Positions 1 through 8,723 of a DNA stretch of 64,000 nucleotides are shown here, one piece after another. Source of the DNA: Halorubrum coriense DSM 10284 (GTDB lineage: Archaea; Halobacteriota; Halobacteria; Halobacteriales; Haloferacaceae); contig NZ_AOJL01000026.1 in assembly GCF_000337035.1 (NCBI RefSeq), positions 158,993 to 222,992 on the forward strand, given 5' to 3'. Below the pieces are notes generated by a model. It searched no databases and was not told the DNA's origin. It worked only from the letters and a program-made list of their open reading frames with translations. How positions within the stretch are numbered: position 1 is the stretch's first letter; each line of letters opens with the position of its first letter. The position numbers and the translations under genes are program-made.

Positions 1-106
1 TGAGACGGGTCCCATCGCGTGACGTGCGTCGTACCGACCGCTCGCACTTGAACGCGTTCAGAAACGTCGAAGGGGTACTCGCACGGGGTCGCGCGGTCGA
101 TTCCGG

Positions 107-802
107 TTACTCCCGGTCGAACGCGGGGCCCTCCGCGTCGACCATCGGGCAGTCGCGGACGCGGAACCGCGAGAAGTCGACCGACTCGACGATCGCGGTC
201 CCCTCGTGGGAACACGCGGTCTCGGGGGGTTCCGAGAAGTGCGGACACTGCTGACAGTAGCTCCGCTTGTCGACCACCTGCTCGTCGGGAGTCGCCGCCC
301 CGCCGGCCGTCGGATCGGCCGACCGTCCCGCGGCGTCGCCGAGGTCGCCGCCGGCCTCGGCGTCGAACGCAGACGCGTCGGGGCCGACTACCGTCCCCTC
401 GTCGAGCGCCTCCCAGACGTCCTCGTCGCCGACCTCGCCGGTCCCCATCGACTCGAAGGGGTCCCCGTCGGTCGCCGCGCCGCCCGCGTCGGCGTCCAAC
501 TCAGCGAACGGGTCGTCGGCCGGCGCGGCCGGTTCCGGGTCCGCGGGCGACGCCTCCGCGTCACCGCCGGAACCGTTCTCCTCCGCCGGCCTCGCGTCCT
601 CACCGACGCCCTCGCCGAGCGCCTCGAACGGGTCCTCGACGGCGTCGCTCGTCTCGTCGTCGAAGGGGTCGCTATCGGTGGCTTCGTCGTCGAAGGGGTC
701 GCCGTCGGTGGCTCCGTCGTCGAAGGGATCGGAGTCAGAGAATTCGTCGTCGAAGGGGTCGTCCCCGCCGTCGTCGCGGTCCGGCCGGTCGTCGTCGCTC
801 AT
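107..802 (-). CDS. Acidic repeat protein with C-terminal Cys/His motif
   Basis: About 231 aa. The first ~130 residues are extremely acidic and carry repeats of the DPFDDE type. The last ~50 residues hold a Cys/His cluster (CQQCPHF, then ACSHEG, then DCPMVD) that looks metal-binding. I chose the start at 802 because it overlaps the stop of the upstream gene in an ATGA junction; the longer open frame upstream is arginine-rich shadow sequence. It is probably co-transcribed with the coiled-coil gene before it. Function unknown; the Cys cluster suggests a zinc-binding adaptor, which is inference. Confidence 0.75.
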   Translation of the reverse strand: MSDDDRPDRDDGGDDPFDDEFSDSDPFDDGATDGDPFDDEATDSDPFDDETSDAVEDPFEALGEGVGEDARPAEENGSGGDAEASPADPEPAAPADDPFAELDADAGGAATDGDPFESMGTGEVGDEDVWEALDEGTVVGPDASAFDAEAGGDLGDAAGRSADPTAGGAATPDEQVVDKRSYCQQCPHFSEPPETACSHEGTAIVESVDFSRFRVRDCPMVDAEGPAFDRE

Positions 803-1791
803 CGCTTCTCCCCGCTGGCCCCGCCGTCGCTCGCGGTCCGGTCCGGCGATCGGGTGCCGTCGGCGCGGTCGCCGTCCGCGACGTCGCCGTCGATTGCCGG
901 CCGGTCGCCGACGAGGAGTTTGGACGTGCCGAGGAAGCCCGTGCTGGGCTCGACGTCCTCGAACCGCCGCCCGCAGTGGGGACACTCCGGGGCCGACAGC
1001 AGCCCCAGTTCGACGTCGCCGCCGCACTGGTCGCAGTCGGCGGTCCGCACTCCGTGTCGGTTGGCCGTCCGCGTCAGCGCGTCGAGTCGCTCGCGGTCCG
1101 CGCGGTCGCGCTCGGCCGCGTCGAGCCGCCGCTTGACCCTGACGACCGCGTTGGCGACCCGCGAGAGCTTGTCGTCGATCTCGGTCAGCTCGTCCGCCGA
1201 GATGTCGCCGAGGTCGGACTCGACCGCGGCGACCCGGTCGTCAACGGTCTCGACCCGCTCGTCGACGTCGTCGATTCGGCTGTCGGCCCCGTCGAGACGC
1301 TCGTCGAAGGCCGCCAACCGGTCGCTGACGGCGTCCAGCTCGTCGAGACGGGCGTCGAGGGCCGTCACCCGCTCGTCGAGGTCGGCGACCCGGTCCGACG
1401 ACGGCGCGTCGGCGACGGCGGCGTCGAGGCGGTCGAGCCGCGCCGCGGCCTCCTCCAGTTCGGCGGCGAGGTCGTCGAGCCGCGCCGCGGTCGCGCGCTC
1501 CGCGTCGCCCTCGGCGGTCGCGTCGCCGGCGTCTTCGTCCGCGGCGTCGAGCGACTCCACCTCCCGGTAGAGGTCGACGAACCGCTCGCGGAGGTCGGTG
1601 ACCTTCTCGTCTAGCTCCGCGTCGAGGTCGTCGAGGCGCGCCTCGACCGCCGCCAGCTCCTCGGCGTTGGGGACGTCGATCTCCTCGGACTCCGCGAGCG
1701 CGACGAGCGCGCGCTTGAGGAACTCCTCGCGGCTCACGCCGGCGTCCGCGGCGGCGTCGTCGAGGGCGGCCGCCGGGTCGAGGTCACTCAT
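799..1791 (-). CDS. Coiled-coil protein with zinc ribbon
   Basis: 330 aa. The N-terminus (SREEFLKRALVAL) is a short helical domain. Residues ~45-230 are a long heptad-like coiled coil rich in Leu, Asp, Glu and Arg. Near residues 250-280 there is a four-Cys zinc ribbon (CDQCGG ... CPHCGRRF), followed by an acidic, probably disordered tail. It is the first gene of a two-gene unit and its stop overlaps the next start. The combination suggests a structural or scaffolding protein; no enzymatic motif is visible. Specific function unknown. Confidence 0.8.
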   Translation of the reverse strand: MSDLDPAAALDDAAADAGVSREEFLKRALVALAESEEIDVPNAEELAAVEARLDDLDAELDEKVTDLRERFVDLYREVESLDAADEDAGDATAEGDAERATAARLDDLAAELEEAAARLDRLDAAVADAPSSDRVADLDERVTALDARLDELDAVSDRLAAFDERLDGADSRIDDVDERVETVDDRVAAVESDLGDISADELTEIDDKLSRVANAVVRVKRRLDAAERDRADRERLDALTRTANRHGVRTADCDQCGGDVELGLLSAPECPHCGRRFEDVEPSTGFLGTSKLLVGDRPAIDGDVADGDRADGTRSPDRTASDGGASGEKR

Positions 1792-1924
1792 CGCGGGTCC
1801 TCCGTCATCTACGTGTCGTTGAGCGGCGAGGCTTAAGTAACCTGCCGCGGCGTTCTCCGAATCGATACTGGGCGGAAGTCGTCTGATCGGGGGACGGACG
1901 GCGGACCGAACCGGGCCGCGCCCG

Positions 1925-2761
1925 CTACCGGATCTTGCGCACGTCGCTGATGTCGAACCCGCCCTCGTGGATCTCGGTCTCGAAGCGGACGATGTTCTCG
2001 GCCTCCAGCCGCGAGAGCACGCCGCGGAACTCGCGGACGAACATGGTCCGGGCGCGCTGCGAGCCGCCGCTCTCCCAAGAGAACTGGAGCGTCCCGCCGG
2101 CGGCGTCCATCAGCGTGCCGAACTCGCGGTCGCTGATCGAGTCCGTGTTCACCAACACGAGGACGAGGGCGCCCCACTCGTAGGCGGCCTTCTTCAGCCC
2201 CTTCATCACCATGGCGACGTCGCTCCAGTCGGTGTCGTCGGAGCCCATGGAGACGAGGTCGGTGACCGAGTCGATGCAGACGAGGCTCCCTTGCCCGTGC
2301 TCGGAGAGGTAGTCGCCGAACGCGGTGAGGACGTCCTCGTACTCGCCGCGGTCGCCGAGTTCGGTGATCGAGGCCGTCTCCGTCTCGTACCAGTCGCGCG
2401 GCACCGGCGACAGCTGGAAGTACTCCGGCGAGAGGTCGCGGAAGGATATCTCGTCGACCGCGGCGTCGACGATCTCGTCGGCCATGGTGAACCCCATCTC
2501 TCGGGTGATCGCCTCGGTGTCGGCAGTGAAGGAGATGTAGTGGACCGACTCGGGCAGCGCGGCCCCCGCGTCGATGTCGCCGTAGTACAGGTCGAACAGC
2601 TCCTCGTCGGCCCGCGCGAGCGCGTTCATCGCCGCGCTGGTGTAACAGAACTCCCGAGCGCCCGCGCCCGCCTCGCCGGCGAGCAACACGACGCTGCCGG
2701 GCGGCGCGCCGCCGCCGAGGATCGAATCGAGGCGCGCGACCCCGAACGGAAGACTAGACAT
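1925..2761 (-). CDS. HTR-like protein (RecA/KaiC-fold, degenerate Walker A)
   Basis: 278 aa with the layout of the haloarchaeal HTR-like family, a relative of RadA/KaiC ATPases. It opens with a KaiC-like segment (LDSILGGGAPPGSVVLLAG). The P-loop position reads GEAGAGAREF, lacking the usual GKT lysine, so ATP hydrolysis is doubtful. A Walker-B-like stretch (LVCIDSVTD) lies near residue 165. The C-terminus resembles a winged-helix-like tail. A TATA-like box (complement of 2786-2793) about 28 nt upstream suggests a leaderless transcript. Role unknown; a link to signal transduction is only suggested by the family name. Confidence 0.8.
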   Translation of the reverse strand: MSSLPFGVARLDSILGGGAPPGSVVLLAGEAGAGAREFCYTSAAMNALARADEELFDLYYGDIDAGAALPESVHYISFTADTEAITREMGFTMADEIVDAAVDEISFRDLSPEYFQLSPVPRDWYETETASITELGDRGEYEDVLTAFGDYLSEHGQGSLVCIDSVTDLVSMGSDDTDWSDVAMVMKGLKKAAYEWGALVLVLVNTDSISDREFGTLMDAAGGTLQFSWESGGSQRARTMFVREFRGVLSRLEAENIVRFETEIHEGGFDISDVRKIR

Positions 2762-2817
2762 GGCTTACGCCCCGTCGCCCCGGGGCTTAGTGTTACCTCT
2801 CCCGGTCCGTGCCGCCC

Positions 2818-3849
2818 TCACTCGCCCGCGCCCTCGTCGACTCGCGCGCCCTCGTCGGCCGCCCGGACGACCGCCACCTCGCCGCCGACGCCGGCCGCGT
2901 CGAGCGCGCGCTCGCCGGCGTCGCGGGCCGCGTCCGCGTGCGCCGCGTCGGTGACGCCGTAGACTGTCGGTCCCCACGAGGACTGCCCGGCACCGTACAC
3001 CGACGCGGCCCCCGACAGGGAGTCGACGACCTCCCCCACCGGCGGCCGGTACACTCCGCCCTGCTCGTCGGTGTACCACGCGCCGTTGAGCCGGCCGATC
3101 TCGGCGACCGCGGCCCCGAACGCCTCCGCGTTTCCCGCCGCGACCGCGGGGAGGACGCGCCGGGTGACGATGCCTCCGATGCGGTCGGCGAGCCCCGGCT
3201 CCGCGCGCTCGACCGCGGTCCGCATCGCGTCGTCCTCCGCCGCTCCGTTCCGGCCGGCGGCCGCCTCGGGCGCGACGAGCAGGAACCGCCAGTCGTCCGG
3301 GACGGCGTGGCGCGCGGCCACCGGCGGCACGGTCCACTCGCCGTCCGCGGGGCGGTCCGTGGTGAAGCGCGCGGTCGGGTGACCGGCGTCGAGCACGAAT
3401 CCGCCCGCCTCGAACGTCGCGACGCCGACGCCGGAACGCCCGCCGCGGCCGAGGGCCGGAGCGCGCTCGCGCACCCGGGCCGGCTGCCCGTGGGCGGCCG
3501 CGACCGCCGCGAGCGTCGCCGCCGCCAACTGCGTCCCGCTGCCGAGCCCGGCGTGGCGCGGGAGCGACTCGCGGACCGCGACCCGAGCGCCGTCGACCCC
3601 GAGGAGGTCGACGGCCGCCGTCGCGTATCCGCGGACGTCGTCGCACACGCTCTGCGGCGGATCGGTCGACGCAGACTGGCCCGCCGCCGCCTCCTCGACC
3701 GTCACGCGCACCTCGGCGTCGCGCTCGGCGTCGACGACGACGCGGGGGCCGGCGAGCCCGACGCCGAGCGCGCCGTACAGCCGCTCGTGCGAGAGGCTGA
3801 GGTTACAGAAGCCGAAGTGGAGCCGCGCCCCGGCGCTCGCGCGTGCCAT
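2818..3849 (-). CDS. Beta-ribofuranosylaminobenzene 5'-phosphate synthase family protein (GHMP)
   Basis: 343 aa. The N-terminus (ARLHFGFCNLS, then RLYGALGVGL) is the signature of the RFAP-synthase family, and the GHMP glycine-rich loop is at ~99-108 (HAGLGSGTQ). In methanogens this family makes the first committed intermediate of methanopterin from pABA and PRPP. Haloarchaea use folate-type cofactors, so here the substrate may differ. Start taken at the ATG at 3849, just before the conserved N-terminal strand; the longer frame is a shadow of the divergent hemC region. Cytoplasmic enzyme; family assignment firm, exact reaction inferred. Confidence 0.85.
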   Translation of the reverse strand: MARASAGARLHFGFCNLSLSHERLYGALGVGLAGPRVVVDAERDAEVRVTVEEAAAGQSASTDPPQSVCDDVRGYATAAVDLLGVDGARVAVRESLPRHAGLGSGTQLAAATLAAVAAAHGQPARVRERAPALGRGGRSGVGVATFEAGGFVLDAGHPTARFTTDRPADGEWTVPPVAARHAVPDDWRFLLVAPEAAAGRNGAAEDDAMRTAVERAEPGLADRIGGIVTRRVLPAVAAGNAEAFGAAVAEIGRLNGAWYTDEQGGVYRPPVGEVVDSLSGAASVYGAGQSSWGPTVYGVTDAAHADAARDAGERALDAAGVGGEVAVVRAADEGARVDEGAGE

Positions 3850-4014
3850 CTCGCCTCCGGCTAGGGCGGCGAGTGATAAAGGGCCCGTGACGGTGGCGGG
3901 AGTTGCCTCGGAACCCGACGCGGTCGTCGTCCCCGCGAATCCGGCGCGAGCCGCCGCGGTCGCCGAGGGAGCCGAACTGGTGCGCTTTTGAACGCGGGGG
4001 ACCTCGGTCCGGGT

Positions 4015-5190
4015 ATGACCGAAACGCTCAGGCTCGCGACCCGCGGGTCGGACCTGGCCCTCCGGCAGGCCGAGACCGTCCGCGAGGCGCTGTCGAGCCG
4101 ACGCCGCGACGTCGAACTCCGACAGGTGGAGACGCGCGGCGACCAGATCCCCGACGAACTGATCCACCGCCTCGGGAAGACGGGGGCGTTCGTGCGCGCC
4201 TTAGACGAGGAGATTCTCGCCGGGGACGCCGACCTCGCAGTCCACTCGCTGAAGGACCTCCCCACCGAGGAGATGGCGGACCTCGTCGTCGCCGGGATCC
4301 CCGAACGCGCGCCCTCCGGCGACGTGGTCGTCCACCCGGACGGGCTCGGCGTCGAGGAGCTCCCCGCGGGTGCCGTCGTCGGAACCGGGTCGCTCCGCCG
4401 GGGAGCCCAGATCCGGGCGGCCCGACCGGACCTCACCGTCGAGCCGATCCGCGGCAACGTCGACACGCGGCTGGAGAAACTGCTCGCGCCCGGCCTTCAG
4501 GCGGAACACGAGCGGCGGCTGATCGCCGCCGGCGAGGAGAGCGCGCTGACGGCGGAGGGCGTGGAAGACGCGGAGGACGAGGACGCGGGCGACGACGGCG
4601 CGGACGACGACGCGGACGGTGACGACGAAGGCGACGAGGCGGTCGACGCCGACTTCGAGCGGACCGTCGAGGAGTGGTTCGACTCGCTGTCCGACCTCGA
4701 ACGCGACGCGATGGAGCGCAAGGTCGAGACCGAGTACGACGCGGTCGTCCTCGCGGAGGCGGGGCTCCGCCGCTCGAACCTCTTCTACGAGGTGGAGACG
4801 ACGCGGCTCCCGCGAGAGGAGTTCGTCCCCGCGGCGGGACAGGGGGCCATCGCGGTCACGGCGAGCGACCCCGACGTGGTCGAGGCGGTGCGCGACGCGG
4901 TCGACCACCCGCGGACCCGCGTGGCGGTCACCGTCGAGCGGACGGTCCTCGGCGAGCTCAACGGGGGCTGCGTCGCGCCGATCGGCGTCTCCGCGATGGT
5001 TCAGGGCGAGCACGTCCACGTCCGGGCGCGGGTGCTCTCGACCGACGGCACCGAGGAGGTGGCCGGCACCCGCGACCTCCCGATCCGGTCGCACGCGACG
5101 GCCGCCGCGGAGTTCGCCGCGGACCTCGCGGATCGCGGCGCGGACGACCTGATCGAAGCGGCCCGCGAGGAGGCCGAGGCCGATGAGTGA
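4015..5190 (+). CDS. hemC: Hydroxymethylbilane synthase (porphobilinogen deaminase)
   Basis: 391 aa. It polymerises four porphobilinogens into hydroxymethylbilane for haem, sirohaem and cobalamin. The N-terminus (LRLATRGSDLALRQAE), HSLKDLPTE, GTGSLRRGAQ and RGNVDTRL are family hallmarks, and the dipyrromethane-cofactor Cys is in NGGCVAPIG (Cys319). An unusual ~80-residue insertion (about 156-238), largely Asp/Glu, precedes the YDAVVLAEAGLRR motif. The ATG at 4015 follows a TATA-like element near 3983-3990, consistent with leaderless expression. It overlaps the downstream methyltransferase by 8 nt, so they form one operon. Confidence 0.96.
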   Translation: MTETLRLATRGSDLALRQAETVREALSSRRRDVELRQVETRGDQIPDELIHRLGKTGAFVRALDEEILAGDADLAVHSLKDLPTEEMADLVVAGIPERAPSGDVVVHPDGLGVEELPAGAVVGTGSLRRGAQIRAARPDLTVEPIRGNVDTRLEKLLAPGLQAEHERRLIAAGEESALTAEGVEDAEDEDAGDDGADDDADGDDEGDEAVDADFERTVEEWFDSLSDLERDAMERKVETEYDAVVLAEAGLRRSNLFYEVETTRLPREEFVPAAGQGAIAVTASDPDVVEAVRDAVDHPRTRVAVTVERTVLGELNGGCVAPIGVSAMVQGEHVHVRARVLSTDGTEEVAGTRDLPIRSHATAAAEFAADLADRGADDLIEAAREEAEADE

Positions 5191-6082
5191 CGACGGCGTC
5201 GGGACGGGCCCGGAGACGGACGCGGACGAGCCGCCGACGCGAAGCCGCGACGACGCCGTCGGCACCGTCTTCCTCGTCGGCTCGGGGCCGGGCGACCCGG
5301 GCCTCCTCACGGTGAAGGCGAAGCGCCTGATCGAGTCGGCCGACGTGGTGCTCCACGACAAGCTCCCGGGCCCGGAGATCCTCGGCGAGATCCCCGAGTC
5401 GAAGCGCGAGGACGTGGGCAAGCGTGCCGGCGGCGAGTGGACGCCACAGGAGTACACCAACCGTCGCATGGTGGAGCTGGCCCGCGAGGGGAACCGCGTC
5501 GTCCGGCTGAAGGGCGGCGACCCGTTCGTCTTCGGCCGCGGCGGCGAGGAGGCCGAACACCTCGCCGAGGCGGGGATCCCCTTCGAGGTCGTGCCCGGCG
5601 TCACCTCGGCCATCGCGGGGCCCGCGGTCGCCGGGATCCCGGTCACCCACCGCGACCACACCTCGTCGGTCTCGTTCGTCACGGGCCACGAGGACCCGAC
5701 GAAGGACGAGTCCGCGGTCGACTGGGAGGCGCTCGCGGCGACCGGCGGGACCATCGTCGTGCTGATGGGCGTCGGGAAGCTGCCGGCGTACGCCGCCGAG
5801 CTCCGCGACACCGGCCTCGACGGCGGCACGCCGGTCGCGCTCGTCGAGCGCGCCACGTGGTCGGACATGCGCGTCGCCACCGGGACGCTCGACACCATCG
5901 TCGACGTCCGCGACGAGGCGGGGATCGAACCGCCGGCGATCACCGTGATCGGCGACGTGGCGGCGACCCGAGACCGGGTCGTGACCCTCCTCGAAAACGC
6001 CGGCTCCGCGCCGGTCCGGTCGGCGAGCGAGAGCGACGGATCCGGGGCGGACGACGCCCCGGACGGGGGTGACGGGACGTGA
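5183..6082 (+). CDS. cobA: Uroporphyrinogen-III C-methyltransferase (SUMT)
   Basis: 299 aa. It uses SAM to methylate uroporphyrinogen III at C2 and C7, giving precorrin-2 for sirohaem, cobalamin and the archaeal haem route. Diagnostic motifs are VGSGPGDPGLLT (32-43), VVLHDKL (55-61), GGDPFVFGRGGEE (111-123) and PVTHRDH (153-159). A short acidic N-terminal extension and an acidic tail flank the domain, as is common in halophiles. It overlaps hemC at the 5' end and hemD at the 3' end (GTGA junction), so the three proteins are translationally coupled. The symbol cobA/sumT is used interchangeably for this activity. Confidence 0.95.
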   Translation: MSDDGVGTGPETDADEPPTRSRDDAVGTVFLVGSGPGDPGLLTVKAKRLIESADVVLHDKLPGPEILGEIPESKREDVGKRAGGEWTPQEYTNRRMVELAREGNRVVRLKGGDPFVFGRGGEEAEHLAEAGIPFEVVPGVTSAIAGPAVAGIPVTHRDHTSSVSFVTGHEDPTKDESAVDWEALAATGGTIVVLMGVGKLPAYAAELRDTGLDGGTPVALVERATWSDMRVATGTLDTIVDVRDEAGIEPPAITVIGDVAATRDRVVTLLENAGSAPVRSASESDGSGADDAPDGGDGT

Positions 6083-6837
6083 GCGACGAGGCGGACGGGC
6101 CGCGCGTGGCCGTCTTCCGCCCGGACGACGAGCGGATCGAGTCGGCCGGCGAACTGCTCCGGTCGCTCGGCGCGGAGCCGGTCGCCGACCCGATGCTCGA
6201 GGTCAACCCGACGGGGGCCGCCCCCGCCGCCGCGCCGCTCGTCGTGTTCACGAGCAAGACCGGCGTGGAACTGGCGACCGAGGCGGGATGGGAGCCCGGA
6301 GACGCCGACCTCGCGGCCATCGGCCCGGCGACCGCCGCGGCCGCCCGCGAGGCGGGGTGGACGGTCGACCTCGTCCCGGAGGAGTACACTTCCGCGGGCC
6401 TCGTCGCGGCGCTCCGCCCCCGGGTCGCGGGCGAGCGCGTGACGGTCGCCCGCTCCGATCACGGCAGCGACGTGCTGCTCGACGGGCTCCGCGACGCGGG
6501 TGCCGACGTGACCGAGACCGTGCTGTACCGGCTCGCGCGGCCGGCCGGCGCGGGCGACTCCGCGGAGCTGGCCGCCGCGGGGGACCTCGACGCGGCCGCG
6601 TTCACCTCCTCGCTGACCGTCGACAACTTCCTCGCGGCGGCCGCCGACCGCGGCGTGGAGGCGGCGGCGCGCGCCGGGCTCGCGGACGCGGTCGTCGGCG
6701 TCATCGGTCCGCCGACCGCGGAGACGGCCGCGGACCGCGGCGTCGACGTCGATGTCATCCCCGAGGAGGCGTCGTTCGAGGCGCTCGCGACCGCCGTCGT
6801 CGACGCGCTCGACGCGGGATCGGGCCGAGAACGCTGA
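6079..6837 (+). CDS. hemD: Uroporphyrinogen-III synthase
   Basis: 252 aa. It cyclises hydroxymethylbilane with inversion of ring D. The family is poorly conserved, but the N-terminal start (VAVFRPDDERIESAGELL), the VFTSKTGVEL segment, the AFTSSLTVDNF segment near residue 175 and the C-terminal VIGPPTAETA are typical of HemD. The start is a GTG overlapping the stop of the methyltransferase gene. Position as the last gene of hemC-SUMT-hemD supports the call. Confidence 0.92.
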   Translation: MSDEADGPRVAVFRPDDERIESAGELLRSLGAEPVADPMLEVNPTGAAPAAAPLVVFTSKTGVELATEAGWEPGDADLAAIGPATAAAAREAGWTVDLVPEEYTSAGLVAALRPRVAGERVTVARSDHGSDVLLDGLRDAGADVTETVLYRLARPAGAGDSAELAAAGDLDAAAFTSSLTVDNFLAAAADRGVEAAARAGLADAVVGVIGPPTAETAADRGVDVDVIPEEASFEALATAVVDALDAGSGRER

Positions 6838-7019
6838 GTCCCCGGCCGGCGACGCACCCGCGGAGGGACCCGTCGCTCGCCGTTCGACTCTATCCCCTGA
6901 TAACGGACCGCGACGAGGCGGGAGTCGAAGGTCTGGACTCAGTAATTCGGCCGTGACGGTACCGGAGCGTCGCCGCCCGCCTGCGATCACGAAATATCAG
7001 ACGGGATATTCGGGTGGTG

Positions 7020-7027
7020 TGATTTAT
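7020..7027 (+). promoter_or_regulatory. TATA-like box for the 7053 gene
   Basis: A TGATTTAT-like element lies about 27-30 nt before the ATG at 7053, the spacing expected for leaderless haloarchaeal transcripts. This spacing is why I prefer 7053 over the in-frame ATG at 7026. The preceding ~180 bp after hemD show no gene. Confidence 0.45.
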
Positions 7028-7052
7028 GCCTCAGTACGCGAGACGACGCGTC

Positions 7053-7454
7053 ATGGAACCGAGCGAGCGCTGGCTGCTGCGGGTCGAGGACGACGTCCTC
7101 GTCGTCGAGTTCCCACACGGGACTGGACTGAGCCCCGCAGACGGCGAGGCGCTCCTCGATCGCTGGCGGAACGCCACCGACCCGGACGTGGTCGACGCCG
7201 TCGTGATCGTCGTGCGGACGAGCCGTCCCTGTTCCGACGCCGGCCGCCGGGCGCTCCGCGAGTCGGCGCAGATAGCGGTCGCCCGCGGCGTCGACCGGTT
7301 CGCCGTCGTCGGGCAGCGCTCGAAGCGCCGGTACCTCCGGCGGACCATCGACGTCGAGGGAGTCGACACCGAGGCGTTCAACGACGACGACGCCGCGATA
7401 CAATGGGCGAGGTGCCCGTCTTCGACCGCGTCGTCGGTCGAACCCTCCTCGTAG
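7053..7454 (+). CDS. Small alpha/beta protein, STAS-like, unknown function
   Basis: 133 aa. The pattern (VEDDVLVVEFP, then DAVVIVVRTSRPCSDAGRRAL, then VDRFAVVGQ) alternates beta strands and helices in the way of STAS/SpoIIAA-like domains, which bind partner proteins. I cannot confirm the family. The last ~15 residues are low-complexity Ser/Pro. Its stop codon directly abuts the stop of the convergent lipoprotein gene, leaving no room for a separate terminator. Confidence 0.65.
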   Translation: MEPSERWLLRVEDDVLVVEFPHGTGLSPADGEALLDRWRNATDPDVVDAVVIVVRTSRPCSDAGRRALRESAQIAVARGVDRFAVVGQRSKRRYLRRTIDVEGVDTEAFNDDDAAIQWARCPSSTASSVEPSS

Positions 7455-8594
7455 TTAGCTTCCGGTCTCGGTGCCGTTCTCCGCGTCGTCCGTCTCGTTA
7501 CCGCCGGTAGCGTCGCCGGAGCCGTCGGTCGTCTCCTCGCTCTCGTCGTCCGACTCCTCGCTCTCGTCGTCGCCGTCCCCGTCCGCTTCGTCCGCCTCCT
7601 CGCTCTCGTCGTCGATCTCGTTGACTTCGACGTCGCGGCCGGCGACCCCGCTGCCCGAGATCACGGGCTGGAGGATGTAGCCGTTGTTCTTCCCGCGTTT
7701 GACGACGTTGATGTCGAAGACGAAGCTGACCGGCTCGTCCGCGGTGACCTCGAACCCGTTCGTGATCTGGAGCTTCTCGCTCGGGAGCTTCACGTCGACC
7801 TCGCTCCCGTCGACGATCCCCTCGACGGCGGAGACCGCCAGTTCGATCTTCTCGTAGCTCCCGGCCGGGAGCTCGCCGTCGAAGACGGCGATCGCGTCCT
7901 CGTCGATCACCTGCGTGAGGTCGACCGTCGCGCCGTCGAGGTCGACGACCCGGAAGCCGGGGTCCTCCCCGCCGTCCGCGGCGTCTCCCTCGTCGTCGTC
8001 CGCTTCGGCGTCTCCCTCGTCGTCGTCCGCTTCGGCGTCTCCCTCGTCTTCGTCTGCGCTCTCGTCCCCTTCCCCGTCGTCCTCCTCGTCCGCCGTGCCG
8101 TTGGGGGACTCGTCGTCACCGTCGGTCTCGGTGGCGTTCTCACCGGTGTCGTCGTCGGTCTCGGTGGCGTTCCCTTCGGTGTCGTCGTCCGACTCTCCCG
8201 CGTCGTCGTCCTCGCCTTCCGTCTCTTCGTCACCTTCCTCGCCCTCGCCGTCACCGGCCTCGAACACGCGGGCCCGGTCGAGAGTCACGTCCAGCCGGTC
8301 GAAGTCGCCGATGTCGGCCGGGGCGTCGCTGATGAGGAGGCGGAAGGTGCCGGTGAGGGTCTCCGAGCCGCCGTCGGAACCGTCGGAACCGTCGGAACCG
8401 TCCGAATCGCCCGAACCCCCCGACGACGGGAGCGATCCCTCGCCGGCGCAGCCGGCGAGCAGCGTCGCGGTCGCACCGGCTCCGAGGGCCACGAACTTCC
8501 GTCGGTCGAGGCCGCCGGTGGCCCCGTCGGCCGGCCGGCCGTCGTCTGTCAGCTGCGATCCGTCGCCGCCCGTCGTCCGCGATCGGTCCGTCAT
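7455..8594 (-). CDS. Tat-exported DUF4382 lipoprotein
   Basis: 379 aa. A twin-arginine signal (DRRKFVALGAGATATLLAGC) ends in a lipobox, so the mature protein is probably lipid-anchored on the cell surface. A Ser/Gly/Asp linker follows, then a DUF4382-type domain beginning TGTFRLLISDAPADIGDFD. That domain is split by a long, highly acidic repetitive insertion rich in Asp, Glu and Asn-Gly-Thr (DNA at ~7970-8240). A second acidic tail closes the protein. The repeats are typical low-complexity surface linkers. Function of DUF4382 is unknown; surface polymer or metal binding is possible. Confidence 0.85.
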   Translation of the reverse strand: MTDRSRTTGGDGSQLTDDGRPADGATGGLDRRKFVALGAGATATLLAGCAGEGSLPSSGGSGDSDGSDGSDGSDGGSETLTGTFRLLISDAPADIGDFDRLDVTLDRARVFEAGDGEGEEGDEETEGEDDDAGESDDDTEGNATETDDDTGENATETDGDDESPNGTADEEDDGEGDESADEDEGDAEADDDEGDAEADDDEGDAADGGEDPGFRVVDLDGATVDLTQVIDEDAIAVFDGELPAGSYEKIELAVSAVEGIVDGSEVDVKLPSEKLQITNGFEVTADEPVSFVFDINVVKRGKNNGYILQPVISGSGVAGRDVEVNEIDDESEEADEADGDGDDESEESDDESEETTDGSGDATGGNETDDAENGTETGS

Positions 8595-8723
8595 GGTGAT
8601 TCGACGGACGGGCCGCGGACGGGTATAAATCGGAGATACTCCGGCCGGATTCAGGCCAATAAAGTCGGTTTTAGCGGGTCCCGCGGCGGTTCGCGGCGAG
8701 CGGCCCGCGCTCGGCGGGGCGGA

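Noticed and set aside
4201..6990. 929-aa minus-strand open frame opposite the hemC operon
   Set aside because: It is a GC-driven shadow; the plus strand carries three clearly conserved tetrapyrrole enzymes.
7970..8240. Possible CRISPR or satellite repeats in the lipoprotein gene
   Set aside because: The repeats are in-frame codon repeats for Asp/Glu-rich linkers, not spaced direct repeats.
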